DNA from: Halalkalibacter urbisdiaboli
GTDB lineage: Bacteria; Bacillota; Bacilli; Bacillales; Bacillaceae_D
DNA length: 64,000 nucleotides
NCBI RefSeq assembly: GCF_002156385.1
Contig: NZ_MVJM01000002.1
Location: 1-64,000 of the forward strand
Direction: 5' to 3'
Positions 18,269 to 27,670 of this stretch are shown here, in pieces. The translations under genes and the position numbers were made by a program. The first letter of the stretch is position 1; each line of letters opens with the position of its first letter. The notes under the pieces were generated by a model. That model saw only the letters and a program-made list of their open reading frames with translations. It was not told the DNA's origin and made no database searches.

Positions 18269-18988
18269 TTGAGCAGTTCTTCTCTCGAATTACCTAAATT
18301 GCTTCTAAATACTGTACCTAAGAGTGGTTCAAACCTATTACTGCAAATTGTCGAAGGAATTCCTGAAATGAGTAGGGAAGTTAAATCGAACGTGTATCAT
18401 ATAAAACCCGGAAAATTTATTATTGGTCATTTCCAATATAATAAACATTTCTCAGAGGTTTTGTACCAAAAATCAATTAAACAACTATTTATATATCGAG
18501 ATTTACGAGATGTTTCAATTTCATTAGTACATTTTATTAATGAAAGATTTCATGGTCATGTCCTTTATCCTGTTTTTAAGACCGAACTAAAAACATTTGA
18601 TGAACAACTTTCTGCTGTGATAAATGGTGTTAAACCTCTAAACTGGCCAGGGGTTTATGAAAAATATAGAGGTATCTATGATTGGATAAAAAAAGATGCT
18701 TTGATATGTCCCATTAAATATGAAGACTTAGTTTCTAGCGAAAAGTCCAGAAACCAAGTAATTTATCAAATTATTGATTATTTATTTCCACAATTAGATA
18801 ATAAAAGAAGGCATAACCTTTTTTTAAAAATGACAAGAAATATTAATCCAGAAATATCTTGGACGTTCCGAGAAGGGAAAACTGGTAGCTGGCGTACTAC
18901 ATTCACACAATACCACAAACAATCCTTTAAGAGACATGCTGGTAACTTTCTAATTGAATTAGGTTATGAAAAAGATCTTAACTGGTAA
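18269..18988 (+). CDS. Sulfotransferase-like protein (PKSGSNLL type)
   Basis: A 239-residue protein of the PAPS-dependent sulfotransferase fold. The 5'-phosphosulfate loop is TVPKSGSNLLLQIV (about residues 15-28). The 3'-phosphate region is IYRDLRDVSISLVHF (about 75-89). The C-terminus has the family closing FREGKTGSWR...LGYEKDLNW. It is related to the two proteins encoded at 22445 and 23215, which share the ending. The start is TTG with TTGGAGTG upstream. The acceptor is unknown; context suggests a sugar of the spore glycan. The PAPS-loop Lys and Ser are both present. Confidence 0.8.
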   Translation: MSSSSLELPKLLLNTVPKSGSNLLLQIVEGIPEMSREVKSNVYHIKPGKFIIGHFQYNKHFSEVLYQKSIKQLFIYRDLRDVSISLVHFINERFHGHVLYPVFKTELKTFDEQLSAVINGVKPLNWPGVYEKYRGIYDWIKKDALICPIKYEDLVSSEKSRNQVIYQIIDYLFPQLDNKRRHNLFLKMTRNINPEISWTFREGKTGSWRTTFTQYHKQSFKRHAGNFLIELGYEKDLNW

Positions 18989-19002
18989 ACTAAACAACCT
19001 AA

Positions 19003-19029
19003 AAAGGGCACCATTTTTGGCCGCCCTTT
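19003..19029. terminator. Hairpin between convergent sulfotransferase genes
   Basis: AAAGGGC (19003-19009) pairs with GCCCTTT (19023-19029). It lies between stop codons of convergent genes, so it may serve both directions, although the T run is short. Confidence 0.55.
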
Positions 19030-19040
19030 GATTTCATTAT

Positions 19041-19895
19041 TCAAAAAGGAATTTTATAATTGTAACATTCAATATCTTTTTTAAAAATGTCTTCCACTAA
19101 TCCGACAGCTTCTTTATCATAAAAACTTTTATATGTTGGTAATTGTTTTTCTAACTTTTTAAATTTCGTATCTGCAAAATTCCCTGTTAAATTCATTAGT
19201 GATGTTCGGTGATGTTTAGATTTCGTTATTAAACTTAAAGGCGATGCTTCCAACCCATAATACTCTTCAATTTCTTGAATATGCTCATCGAAATTTTCTA
19301 GATAAATATACTTATCAACAATAAGCTCTTCCCCCTCAATATATTGCTGAGCTAGATGACCATTCAACACCTCTACATTCGTGCCAGTATTCTTCAAATA
19401 ATATAAAAAGTCTTTAAATGAAATTCCTTCCTCACTATGACGATTTTTATAAACCAACTCCCTTATATCTTCCCATTCCTTTTTATATCTATCTTTATCT
19501 TGCAATAAAGTAAAAAAGGAGCTTATGACTCGTTTATAAGGATTTCGCACAAGCTTAATTACATCCTTCTCCTTATTTAACAATTGGTTAAAAACATCTT
19601 CCCGATACTCTTTTTTCTTTTTATATACATCAAATTCATACTTGTGAATCCATGGGTGATACTTAATTGCTTGATCAAGCTCTCCTATCTGATAAAAAAA
19701 CCATTTAACAAGAGAGGTACATCCACTTTTTTCACTCCACAACAGGATAATTGGCATATTTTTATGGTAATGAGGAGTTCTATATTTCACAATGTTATCT
19801 AATTGTTCTTTATTTGTTTTTTTACATTCCTCCGAAAATCGAAGTGGATTTAACATTTTTCCAACAGAATTTTTTAATTGATTATACAAAGTCAA
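19041..19895 (-). CDS. Sulfotransferase family protein (WSEKSGCTS type)
   Basis: A 284-residue protein of the sulfotransferase-2-like group. The PAPS 5' loop is LWSEKSGCTSLVKWFF (about residues 52-67), and the 3'-phosphate part is IKLVRNPYKRVISSF (about 112-126). The end of the fold has HHRTSLMN. It is a clear paralog of the next gene upstream (19937). The start is a TTG with AAGGGAGG upstream. It is the third gene of a minus-strand group with the subtilase. No signal peptide is present, so it acts in the cytoplasm, presumably of the mother cell. Confidence 0.75.
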   Translation of the reverse strand: MTLYNQLKNSVGKMLNPLRFSEECKKTNKEQLDNIVKYRTPHYHKNMPIILLWSEKSGCTSLVKWFFYQIGELDQAIKYHPWIHKYEFDVYKKKKEYREDVFNQLLNKEKDVIKLVRNPYKRVISSFFTLLQDKDRYKKEWEDIRELVYKNRHSEEGISFKDFLYYLKNTGTNVEVLNGHLAQQYIEGEELIVDKYIYLENFDEHIQEIEEYYGLEASPLSLITKSKHHRTSLMNLTGNFADTKFKKLEKQLPTYKSFYDKEAVGLVEDIFKKDIECYNYKIPF

Positions 19896-19936
19896 TGATG
19901 ATCGCCTCCCTTTTCATTAATACTCAAATTTACGCT

Positions 19937-20686
19937 CTACGTTCGTTTATTTTGACTATATCCATATGCTTTAAAATCATTTTGATACAATGTTTTTACT
20001 AACTCTACCGTCTCTTGGTTATAAAAACTGTCGTAACTTGGTATTGTTTCTCGGAGCGATGCTCGTGTAAATTTTTTTTCAACTATCTCTCCGCTCTCTT
20101 TCATTTTCGTAGAATGATGATGAGGTGATTTGGTAATTCGATTTAGAGGAGAAGTTTTTAAATGAAACTGTTTTTCGATTTTTCTAATTGATTGGTTAAA
20201 GTGTTCAAGATAGATATATTCTTGAATAAGGTTTTCTTCTCCTTTGATATATTGTTCAGCAAAATGCGGGTTAATAGATTTGATATCCACTCCAACTTCT
20301 TTTAAACCATACAGAAACTGTTTAAAGGATAATCCTTCATTTATTTCTACTCCTATTTCGCTCTTTAATTGTGGATTGCTAATAGTATGCAAGAAAGAGC
20401 TTACTGCTCTGGTGTATGGGTTACGAACAAGTTTGTAGCTAGCTTTCGTTGAGTTAAGCATATGCTTTTCCAGTTTTTCTTTATAGTTTTGCTGTTGGAG
20501 AAAAATTTTCCCTCGATATTTATGAATCCAAGGGTGATAAGCTTCAGCTTCTTCTAACAATCCGATTTGGAAAAAGAACCACTTTGTTAACGAAGTACAT
20601 CCACTTTTAGGACTCCAATATAGAATTAATGGAAAATCATTATGATATAAAGGCAGTTTCACCTTCAAAAATTCTTTTACATTCAT
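19937..20686 (-). CDS. Sulfotransferase family protein (WSPKSGCTS type)
   Basis: A 249-residue paralog of the product at 19041. The 5' loop is YWSPKSGCTSLTKWFF (about residues 22-38), followed by YKLVRNPYTRAVSSFL (about 82-97) and the late HHHSTKM segment. AGGAGAT precedes the ATG. It starts 29 bases after the subtilase stop and ends 41 bases before the next sulfotransferase. Nothing is truncated. The acceptor is not visible from the sequence; a sugar hydroxyl is the natural guess from the locus. Confidence 0.75.
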   Translation of the reverse strand: MNVKEFLKVKLPLYHNDFPLILYWSPKSGCTSLTKWFFFQIGLLEEAEAYHPWIHKYRGKIFLQQQNYKEKLEKHMLNSTKASYKLVRNPYTRAVSSFLHTISNPQLKSEIGVEINEGLSFKQFLYGLKEVGVDIKSINPHFAEQYIKGEENLIQEYIYLEHFNQSIRKIEKQFHLKTSPLNRITKSPHHHSTKMKESGEIVEKKFTRASLRETIPSYDSFYNQETVELVKTLYQNDFKAYGYSQNKRT

Positions 20687-20715
20687 ACTTACTTATCTCC
20701 TCTCATCACAAAGGA

Positions 20716-22314
20716 TCATCCACCACTAATATCAAGATAATAACTTCCTTTTCCTTGATAACTGTACACGACAATTAAATAATCCCCAGTAAACCTCGGT
20801 AAAAAGGATAGCTTTTCTTGGCGCTCATTGGAATATGAAGAGGCTACTAAATTTCGGTTTGGATTATAAACATAAACATCGAAATCTGCATCTTCATTCT
20901 CTAAAAGAAGGGTTAATGCAACCGGGTAATTAAGATTGCTAACTTGATACTCTAACAATTGATAATCATCGGTGGACTTAAGGTATCCTTCTTGTGTAAA
21001 ATGATTTGGACGATTTTGAGGGGGATGGCCAGATAAGTTTCCTGCTTCACTAATGGCTTGGTATGCTTGTAGTCGGCCTGCTCCATAATCGATATCCTTG
21101 CCTAAATCTCCCCAATCTTCTGAAGTTCTTATAAGAATTTGTTTTATTTGTTGGGGAGTTAATGAAGGATTCGCATTTAACATCAACGCAATAGTCCCTG
21201 CAATAAATGGTGCAGCCATACTCGTACCGCTTTGAGTAATGTATTCACTAATTGTATTAGCTTTTGCTGCTGTAATTAAATAGCCAGGGGCCACTATGTC
21301 GGGTTTGATACGTTCATCAAGAGTGGGACCACGTGATGAGAATCTGTTTAGAAAATACCCTCCCTCCTTTACATCTGCCATTGATCCAACTGTAATCGCT
21401 CTTGCTGCTGCCCCTGGAGTCCCAATCGTGTATTTGTCTGGACCTTCATTACCTGCCGCAACTGCAAAGACGATTCCTTGACGTGTTGCTCGATTTACAG
21501 CTAGTGATAAAGCATCCCGACCATCCGATGCCGTTTGGGATCCGAAACTTAAATTAGCAACTCTTATATTGAATGTCTCTTTGTTTGCTACAATCCAGTC
21601 GATTCCAGAGAGAATTTGGCTCATGGAACCTGATCCGTTAGCATCTAGGATTTTAACTCCAACTAGTGAAGCTTTCGGAGCGACACCACTTAAACGAGTA
21701 TTTCCATCTCCAGTCCCTGCGATAATACTTGAAACATGCGTACCGTGTCCGTTATCATCATATGGCTGGGTTCTGTTATTTATAAAATCACTCCACCCTA
21801 TCACCTTATTTTCATCTAAATCAATATGCTGATTATCAATTCCTGTATCTAAAACGGCAACAGTTATTCCTGATCCATCAACATTGAAATTTCGATGAGC
21901 TTTATTAACACCGAACCAAGCAGTAGAACTATTAAGATTTATTTTAATCGTAATATCTTCCTCTATATACGTAATATCTTTATGCTTACTAAGAGCCTGA
22001 ATTTGTTTTTTCGTTAATCTCGCTGAGAAGGCATCAATTGTTTCAAAAACTAAGTCAGCTTTATAATCATCACCTATAATTGCTTGAAATGTTGAGAGAT
22101 TTTTTTTGCAATGTGGTTTAATATGAATAATTACTTGATGAACCTCATCATTTTTCCCTTTTGTTAATATTTCTGCAAATGAGCTCTGAACCTTAGATTT
22201 TTTCTGTTTCGGAGGTATATTACTAGAATGACGTTTACTCATTGGTTTGTTCTTCTTGTAATATCCTGAAGATACAAGTTTTTCAATAAACTGATTGTTC
22301 TTTTTATCTTTCAT
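20716..22314 (-). CDS. Subtilisin-like serine protease without a signal peptide
   Basis: A 532-residue S8 protease. After a Lys-rich N-terminus (about 50 residues) comes an I9-like propeptide, ending around YIEEDI (about 130). The catalytic Asp is in VLDTGID (D156), His in NGHGTHVS (H190), the oxyanion Asn in AAGNEGP, and Ser in GTSMAAP (S365). A C-terminal beta domain (about 420-532; DADFDVYVYNP) resembles a pre-peptidase C-terminal domain. There is no secretion signal, so it probably acts in the mother cell and on the spore surface. The chosen ATG follows AGGGGGGATAAA; the longer frame has no site. A SigK -10-like site lies 29 bases upstream. Confidence 0.88.
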   Translation of the reverse strand: MKDKKNNQFIEKLVSSGYYKKNKPMSKRHSSNIPPKQKKSKVQSSFAEILTKGKNDEVHQVIIHIKPHCKKNLSTFQAIIGDDYKADLVFETIDAFSARLTKKQIQALSKHKDITYIEEDITIKINLNSSTAWFGVNKAHRNFNVDGSGITVAVLDTGIDNQHIDLDENKVIGWSDFINNRTQPYDDNGHGTHVSSIIAGTGDGNTRLSGVAPKASLVGVKILDANGSGSMSQILSGIDWIVANKETFNIRVANLSFGSQTASDGRDALSLAVNRATRQGIVFAVAAGNEGPDKYTIGTPGAAARAITVGSMADVKEGGYFLNRFSSRGPTLDERIKPDIVAPGYLITAAKANTISEYITQSGTSMAAPFIAGTIALMLNANPSLTPQQIKQILIRTSEDWGDLGKDIDYGAGRLQAYQAISEAGNLSGHPPQNRPNHFTQEGYLKSTDDYQLLEYQVSNLNYPVALTLLLENEDADFDVYVYNPNRNLVASSYSNERQEKLSFLPRFTGDYLIVVYSYQGKGSYYLDISGG

Positions 22315-22342
22315 TTTATCCCCCCTGACTGAGTTGCTATGA

Positions 22343-22351
22343 TATATTATG
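22343..22351 (-). promoter_or_regulatory. SigK -10-like element before the subtilase
   Basis: On the minus strand, CATAATATA matches CATAnnnTA. No AC was found at the usual 16-17 bases (the nearest is 19 away), so this is a weaker candidate than the others in the locus. Confidence 0.4.
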
Positions 22352-22394
22352 AAAATGCTCGTCATATTGAGTGGACTTGTATTCTAATACAAAT

Positions 22395-22437
22395 AAACAT
22401 TCTAAATGGCAACCAAGAATTGCCTTTTAGAATGTTT
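22395..22437 (-). terminator. Terminator of the fnl/glycosyltransferase/sulfotransferase operon
   Basis: An 18-bp imperfect stem (AAACATTCTAAATGGCAA with TTGCCTTTTAGAATGTTT) around a 7-base loop lies just after the sulfotransferase stop at 22445. On the minus strand it is followed by TATTTGTATT. Confidence 0.75.
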
Positions 22438-22444
22438 GACGATT

Positions 22445-23197
22445 TTACCAATTGTGATTTTCTTCATAACCCAACTGAATTAAAAAATCCCCTGCAATTG
22501 CTTTAAACGCTTCCTTATGCTGTTTTGAAAACTCATTTTTCCATGAACCTATTTTACCTTTTCTAAACGTGCCTGATTCTTTAGGTTTAATACTATTGAA
22601 CATGACCTCCATGATCTCATCCTTAGACATTCGCAGTATTTTTAAATCATTCCACAAGTAATTGACGATTTTTAATAAAGCCTGCTCTCTTGATTGTTCA
22701 TTCTTCATCAACTCTTCAAAAGTCACGCATAAAACATTTGATGCACCTAACCACCCATATCTTGATTGAGTAAATTCCAAGATATTCGGCCATTTTATAC
22801 CGTTTGAAGAATATCCTTTAATGACGACCATTAATCTTTCCTCATCGGTTTGAAATTTTGTTAATATTGGATGAAGGGGATGCTTTCCAAACCTATTCTC
22901 CAATGCAAAATGATATAGGGATACAGCAATATCACGTAAATCTCTACTAATAAAAATGGTTCTTATTCCTAAGTTATTTAAACGGTCAGCGACCTCCTTT
23001 GAATAAGGAAGGTGAGCAGGGGTAACCGTTCCACTATCAAACTTTATTAATTCATCAAGATTTTGCTCATAAACCCAGCTAGGGGCTATTTTCATTCCTT
23101 GTATCCCTAACAAAATCTGAATTAATAAATGGGTACCACTTTTCGGAACGGAATTGACTAAAATTTTCGGCATAGAATTCGGTTGTGTTTTCTCCAT
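22445..23197 (-). CDS. Sulfotransferase-like protein (PKSGTHLL type)
   Basis: A 250-residue protein. The PAPS 5' loop VNSVPKSGTHLLIQI lies at about residues 12-26, and the 3'-phosphate segment is IFISRDLRDIAVSLYHF (about 80-96). The C-terminus has FRKGKIGSWKNEF and ends in YEENHNW. The same three features appear in the neighbour at 23215 and in the protein at 18269, so they form one family. I chose the ATG at 23197, where AAAGGAGTG lies upstream, which leaves 17 bases after the previous stop. It is the last gene of the minus-strand operon. Confidence 0.78.
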   Translation of the reverse strand: MEKTQPNSMPKILVNSVPKSGTHLLIQILLGIQGMKIAPSWVYEQNLDELIKFDSGTVTPAHLPYSKEVADRLNNLGIRTIFISRDLRDIAVSLYHFALENRFGKHPLHPILTKFQTDEERLMVVIKGYSSNGIKWPNILEFTQSRYGWLGASNVLCVTFEELMKNEQSREQALLKIVNYLWNDLKILRMSKDEIMEVMFNSIKPKESGTFRKGKIGSWKNEFSKQHKEAFKAIAGDFLIQLGYEENHNW

Positions 23198-23214
23198 TGT
23201 CGATAACACTCCTT

Positions 23215-23979
23215 TTACCAATTGAGGTGTTCCTCATAGCCTAATTTTATTAAGAAATCCCCTGCAACTTGCTTAAAGGACTCCTTGTTTTTCTGTGAAA
23301 ACTCTTGTTTCCAGTTTCCAATTTCTCCTTTACGATAGGTCCAAGCTTTCTTCGGATTAATGTTTTTTTCAATTGAAGTGTACAATTCCTCTTTTGTCAT
23401 TCCTATTTGCTTGAGATCATCCCATAAATAATTAATTATTTTGTTTAAAGCTGCTGTTTTTGTTTCTTTTGATTTAATAAAATCCTCATACCTTACAACA
23501 CAAGCACCAGGGGCATGTACCCATTCATAAATCATCTTAAATTCTTGATAAAGTCCCGGATGTGGGTTGAAACTGTCCTGTTTTTGGATTTCTTCATTAA
23601 CAAATTGTGTCCCTTGAATTAACGCCTCTAGCTGTTCCTCTTGTGTTAATAAATGAGAGTTAAACGTAGAACGTAATGGATGAGAAGGTAGCTTACCTAA
23701 AATAAAATACCTCATTGAAACGATAATGTCGCGAAGATCTCTGTAAATAAAAACATGTTTAATATTTTTTTCTTCTAGTTTCTTTGAAAATGTCTCGTCA
23801 TAATCAATATGACTTGTGACAAATTCTCCATTTCTTAAATTTAACACCTTCTCACGATTTCCCTTATAATAAAATTCATACTGTTCATTAAACATTCCAG
23901 GAATACCATTTATAATTTGTACCAATAAGTTCGTCCCGCTTTTCGGCACTGAATTAATTAAAACCTTTGGAAGCTCCAT
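23215..23979 (-). CDS. Sulfotransferase-like protein (PKSGTNLL type)
   Basis: A 254-residue paralog of the next gene downstream. It shows VLINSVPKSGTNLLVQII (about residues 6-23) for the 5'-phosphosulfate loop, HVFIYRDLRDIIVSMRYF (about 83-100) for the 3'-phosphate side, and YRKGEIGNWKQEF near the end, finishing in YEEHLNW. The ATG at 23979 follows AAGGAG by eight bases; this region overlaps the end of the preceding glycosyltransferase gene, so translation is probably coupled. Confidence 0.8.
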   Translation of the reverse strand: MELPKVLINSVPKSGTNLLVQIINGIPGMFNEQYEFYYKGNREKVLNLRNGEFVTSHIDYDETFSKKLEEKNIKHVFIYRDLRDIIVSMRYFILGKLPSHPLRSTFNSHLLTQEEQLEALIQGTQFVNEEIQKQDSFNPHPGLYQEFKMIYEWVHAPGACVVRYEDFIKSKETKTAALNKIINYLWDDLKQIGMTKEELYTSIEKNINPKKAWTYRKGEIGNWKQEFSQKNKESFKQVAGDFLIKLGYEEHLNW

Positions 23980-23984
23980 CCCTA

Positions 23985-25199
23985 TCACTCCTTATCTCCT
24001 AAAAGGCTTGTAAGTTTGCTTGTTTTATATAATTCTCCTAGTACAGGCTCATTACTAACAGAATCTACTCGAACTTGAACTTGGCCAGACTTCTCCTGAA
24101 TCGAAACAAAATCGATAGTTGATTGCGGATTTAAAAATTGTCTGATCAAAAGAACCATACTATACAGAATATATCCTGTTACAGGAAATCTCCCTTCCCC
24201 ACAAACTAGTGTATATGGGGTATTTACTGCTTTTAAACCTGCTTTAATGGCCTCATTAATCGTTAATCCTGGTAGCTTACTATATTTAATGCGAGGATCA
24301 AGGATATTTTTGAATGCTTCAATTTCAGTAGAACCTTCAGAGATATCAATAATCATCAACTCATAATTACTGTAGCTTTGTTCCAAAACTGACTCAAGCT
24401 TATTTACTACATCCTCTGTAGCTTTACTTACCGGAAACAAAATTGTCACTTCTGGTGGTATATTCCGTCTTTGTCTAGTTTTATACTTCGCTAGTTGCAT
24501 AGCATGACGATAGCGTCGGTGCTCTGATTGAGAATTTTGAAGTTTTGCTGAAATGCTAAGTGGTGAATTTTTACGATATTCCATTAACACAGATGGGACA
24601 AATTTAATATCACAATAATCTGTTAAACGTAGCCAATAATCGTAATCCTCTACTGGCTCTAGCTCATAGTCGCCTGCTTTTACTGCATATTCCTTTCGAT
24701 ACATAAACGAAACACCTATGAAGCATGCATCCAACAAATTTTCCTTCGGCTGTTCCTGATATTTTTTGAAGTTTTCAAGTACGACATCATAAATACGATC
24801 ACCTTTTTCATCAATATGAATAAAGCTAGAATACACAAGTCCTACGTCTTGTGGACTTTGCGCTAAAGCATTTCGTAATTTTTCAATAAATTGCGGGTAA
24901 TAGATGTTATCACTTGAAACCCACGTAAAATACTTCACGTCCTTTTTTTTCTTTAGAAGTTCAAAGCCGAAATTTAAAGCTGCTGCTACTCCTCGATTTA
25001 CTTTTTTAATTATGATTCTGACACGAGGATCATTTTTTGTTTCTTCTTTAATTACATTTATTGTGTCATCTGGAGCACCATCAACGACTATAACTAACCG
25101 AAAATCTACATAGCTTTGATTTAAAACAGACCGTAGTGCAGTCTGAAGATAAACCGGATCCTGCTTGTAAACCGGCATAACGATACCTACATCTGCCAC
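23985..25199 (-). CDS. Tandem-domain family 2 glycosyltransferase
   Basis: A 404-residue protein with two GT2-like halves. The first (residues 1-235) has IVMPVYKQDPVYL, the VVDGAPDDT loop and YFTWVSSDNIYYPQF, and looks active. The second (about 250-370) starts with VTILFPVSKATEDVVN and repeats the SVLEQSYSNYELMIID pattern but lacks a clear DxD, so it is probably degenerate. It starts with GTG after GGAGGTGTGAA. It sits in the operon with fnl genes and sulfotransferases. The donor sugar is unknown. Confidence 0.8.
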   Translation of the reverse strand: MADVGIVMPVYKQDPVYLQTALRSVLNQSYVDFRLVIVVDGAPDDTINVIKEETKNDPRVRIIIKKVNRGVAAALNFGFELLKKKKDVKYFTWVSSDNIYYPQFIEKLRNALAQSPQDVGLVYSSFIHIDEKGDRIYDVVLENFKKYQEQPKENLLDACFIGVSFMYRKEYAVKAGDYELEPVEDYDYWLRLTDYCDIKFVPSVLMEYRKNSPLSISAKLQNSQSEHRRYRHAMQLAKYKTRQRRNIPPEVTILFPVSKATEDVVNKLESVLEQSYSNYELMIIDISEGSTEIEAFKNILDPRIKYSKLPGLTINEAIKAGLKAVNTPYTLVCGEGRFPVTGYILYSMVLLIRQFLNPQSTIDFVSIQEKSGQVQVRVDSVSNEPVLGELYKTSKLTSLLGDKE

Positions 25200-25226
25200 A
25201 CTTCACACCTCCAGCTCTTTTAATTG

Positions 25227-25937
25227 TTACGAAGTAGTTAAAGATTCTATTAATCTTTTTAGCTTCTTTTTATACTTTCTTTGCACCATTTTCTTTTCAT
25301 ATATTATTTTCGAATTATATTGATTTGTGGACATTTGATTGTGAACACGATAGTAAACAAGTGATTCATCTAGATGGTAAAAATGAAAATTCCCCATGAT
25401 TCTTAACCAATAATCATAGTCATTTGCGAACCTAAGTGTTTCATCAAATAATCCAACTTCGGTTAAGACTCGTTTGCTCAGTAGAATAGTTGAGCCATTT
25501 ACTACACACTCTCGCTGCATCCTTTTATAAAAGGTTAATGGGGCAAAGGTTTTTCCTATTTTCCCACTTATCACTTCATTAAGAGCATTTATAAATGTAA
25601 AAGAGGTATAACATACATCCCCTCCTACCTGTTTTAATAGTGCTAGTTGTTTTTCAATTTTTTCAGGAACAAACTCGTCATCTGAACTAAGCCATGCGAT
25701 ATAATCTCCAGTTGCTTTCTGAATTCCTTTATTTAAAGCACTAGCTGTACCACCATTTTTTTTCTCAATTAATTTTATTTTTTTTTGAAAGGGATGAAGC
25801 TTCCACTTGAATTTTGTGGAACCATCATCCACAACGATAATTTCAATATTTTGATGTGTTTGATTTAATACACTGTTAATTGCTTTATCTACATACTGAC
25901 AATTAAAAAAAGGTATAACGACCGTAACTTTATCCAT
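25227..25937 (-). CDS. Family 2 glycosyltransferase
   Basis: A 236-residue GT2 enzyme. The N-terminus is VTVVIPFFNCQYVDKAI, followed by EIIVVDDGST (about residue 33) and the metal-binding stretch AWLSSDDEFVPEKI (about 85). The late LRFANDYDYWLRI block (about 165) is typical of this family. AAAGGTGAC precedes the ATG. It lies five bases after the SDR gene and 27 bases before the next GT2 gene in the same operon. It most likely transfers one of the sugars made by this operon. Confidence 0.82.
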   Translation of the reverse strand: MDKVTVVIPFFNCQYVDKAINSVLNQTHQNIEIIVVDDGSTKFKWKLHPFQKKIKLIEKKNGGTASALNKGIQKATGDYIAWLSSDDEFVPEKIEKQLALLKQVGGDVCYTSFTFINALNEVISGKIGKTFAPLTFYKRMQRECVVNGSTILLSKRVLTEVGLFDETLRFANDYDYWLRIMGNFHFYHLDESLVYYRVHNQMSTNQYNSKIIYEKKMVQRKYKKKLKRLIESLTTS

Positions 25938-25941
25938 ATTG

Positions 25942-26847
25942 TCACCTTTTAAGTTGTTCTGAACGAAAGAAATTTAAACTGTCCTGTACCGAATCGTTAA
26001 AGGAAATCCTAGGTTTCCAACCAAGTTCACTTATTTTTTTCGTATTTATCCTTACGGGGTCACCTTTCTTACTATTATCTTGGTAGTCAACTTGAACCAC
26101 AATCGGTGTTAATTGCTTTAACGTGTCTATTAACTCTTTCAATGTCCTACTATTCCCTGATGCAATGTCATAAACTTCACCTTTACTGCCTTTCTCAAAT
26201 AGAAAACCATATGCGTCTACCGCATCTCTCACGTCTAGGAAGTCCCTTTCTGCATTTGGGTTTGAGACTTGTAATGGCTCTTTTGAATTTCCTTGTTCCA
26301 TTTTTGCGATTTTTTCAGCAAATAATCCACATACACCGTTCGAGCGGCCCGGCCCTATTAAATTTGACGGTTTTACAATTGTAATATCAAGTGAGAATAG
26401 TTTTTCCCACGAACGTGATATGACTATTTGCATTGTTTTTGTTAAACTATAAGGATGAGGCAATGCATGTAATTTGGATAAATCACTTTGGAGAGCAGAC
26501 CCGACAATCACTATTTTTGTAGCTGGGTGATGTTTTCTTAGAGCTTCTAATAAATATAAGGTAGAAAAAGTATTAATTTCGAACGACTCAATCGGATTTT
26601 CCCATGAAGCCTTTACTTCGTTTTGTCCAGCTAGGTGGAGGAGATAGTGGGGTTTTATATCTTTTATGACAGTTTCAATCGCTTCCTTATCTGATAAGTC
26701 ACATCTAATTTCATGAACGTCCTTTGTCTCAATTTTCCCATTGTTAACGACTCCATAAACCTCCATACCCATTGTTTTGAAGTACTCACACGCATGTTGA
26801 CCCGTAAAACCTGAAGCGCCTGTTATTAACATACGTTTAGTGCCCAT
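25942..26847 (-). CDS. NAD(P)-dependent nucleotide-sugar epimerase/reductase (SDR)
   Basis: A 301-residue extended short-chain dehydrogenase. The nucleotide-binding motif GASGFTGQHACEYF starts near residue 9. The active-site YSLTK is at about residue 138 and the Ser near 120 (IVGSALQSD). The C-terminal part (GLFAEKIAKMEQG, ERDFLDVRDAVDAY) resembles GDP-6-deoxy-mannose reductase or GDP-mannose 4,6-dehydratase relatives. It overlaps the upstream fnlB-like gene by 11 bases. It probably makes a second deoxysugar, or acts on the FucNAc-type pathway; the substrate cannot be fixed. Confidence 0.75.
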   Translation of the reverse strand: MGTKRMLITGASGFTGQHACEYFKTMGMEVYGVVNNGKIETKDVHEIRCDLSDKEAIETVIKDIKPHYLLHLAGQNEVKASWENPIESFEINTFSTLYLLEALRKHHPATKIVIVGSALQSDLSKLHALPHPYSLTKTMQIVISRSWEKLFSLDITIVKPSNLIGPGRSNGVCGLFAEKIAKMEQGNSKEPLQVSNPNAERDFLDVRDAVDAYGFLFEKGSKGEVYDIASGNSRTLKELIDTLKQLTPIVVQVDYQDNSKKGDPVRINTKKISELGWKPRISFNDSVQDSLNFFRSEQLKR

Positions 26848-27670
26848 CAGGCTTCACCCATTCCTTCATCTCAACCAATTGCTCTTGATAAGAAGGAGTT
26901 GAATAATCGAAATCCGTTCTCGTATTTTTTAACGTCCGATCAAGCTTTATTTCATCATCTGGTTCAATGACTACATCCGTTTTGTGAAATACCGACTGTA
27001 TTTGTTTCAATAATTCATATTTTGATATTTTATCATGCGTACATAAATGATATAATCCAGTGATATTTTGTTCGATAAATTGCTCAATCGCCTTTGCTAG
27101 CTCCAAAGTAGTAACACCGTTCCATAATACATTTCGATATCCCTTAATCTTTCCGGATTGTTTCATAAACCATAAAAATAACCCTATTCCGTCATCTTTT
27201 AATTCTGGACCAATAATAGACGTTCTAATAGTTAAATGTCGGTCACTTTTTACTTCTCCAAGTTCCTTCGTTTTTGCATACATAGTCGTTCCATCAGGTA
27301 GATCGTTTTCCTTATAGTTTCCTTCTTTTCCAGAAAACACACAATCTGTACTAATTTGAATTAGTTTTCCACCGTAGTGTTCAAGTAGATTCGCGGTTTG
27401 ATGAGGTAATACCCCGTTAACTAAAATTGATTGTTCACTATTTTCATTTGCTGCTTTATTTAAAATTCCGATGGCATTAATAACGATATCTGGTTTAAGC
27501 TCCTCAATGACATTTCGAACATTTTCTTGATTCCTAACATCAAGAAAAATCGCATCAACATCATTTCGGTCTCTTGACGTATAGTAAACGTTATACTTTG
27601 TTTTTTTTTCTAAATACTGCTTTAACATGTGACCAGCCATGCCTTTACCACCGAGAATTAAAATATCCAT
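26837..27670 (-). CDS. FnlB/CapF-like or RmlD-like nucleotide-sugar reductase lacking the cupin domain
   Basis: A 277-residue SDR. The start is LILGGKGMAGHMLKQYL, and the active site has TMYAKTKELGE (Tyr and Lys about residue 130) with STDCVFSG before it. In UDP-FucNAc pathways the partner of FnlA and FnlC is FnlB/CapF (about 370 residues), with a reductase domain and a C-terminal cupin epimerase. Here only the reductase part is present. Order and overlaps (TAATG with fnlA, 11 bases with the next gene) place it in the pathway operon. It may be a lone reductase. Confidence 0.68.
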   Translation of the reverse strand: MDILILGGKGMAGHMLKQYLEKKTKYNVYYTSRDRNDVDAIFLDVRNQENVRNVIEELKPDIVINAIGILNKAANENSEQSILVNGVLPHQTANLLEHYGGKLIQISTDCVFSGKEGNYKENDLPDGTTMYAKTKELGEVKSDRHLTIRTSIIGPELKDDGIGLFLWFMKQSGKIKGYRNVLWNGVTTLELAKAIEQFIEQNITGLYHLCTHDKISKYELLKQIQSVFHKTDVVIEPDDEIKLDRTLKNTRTDFDYSTPSYQEQLVEMKEWVKPDGH

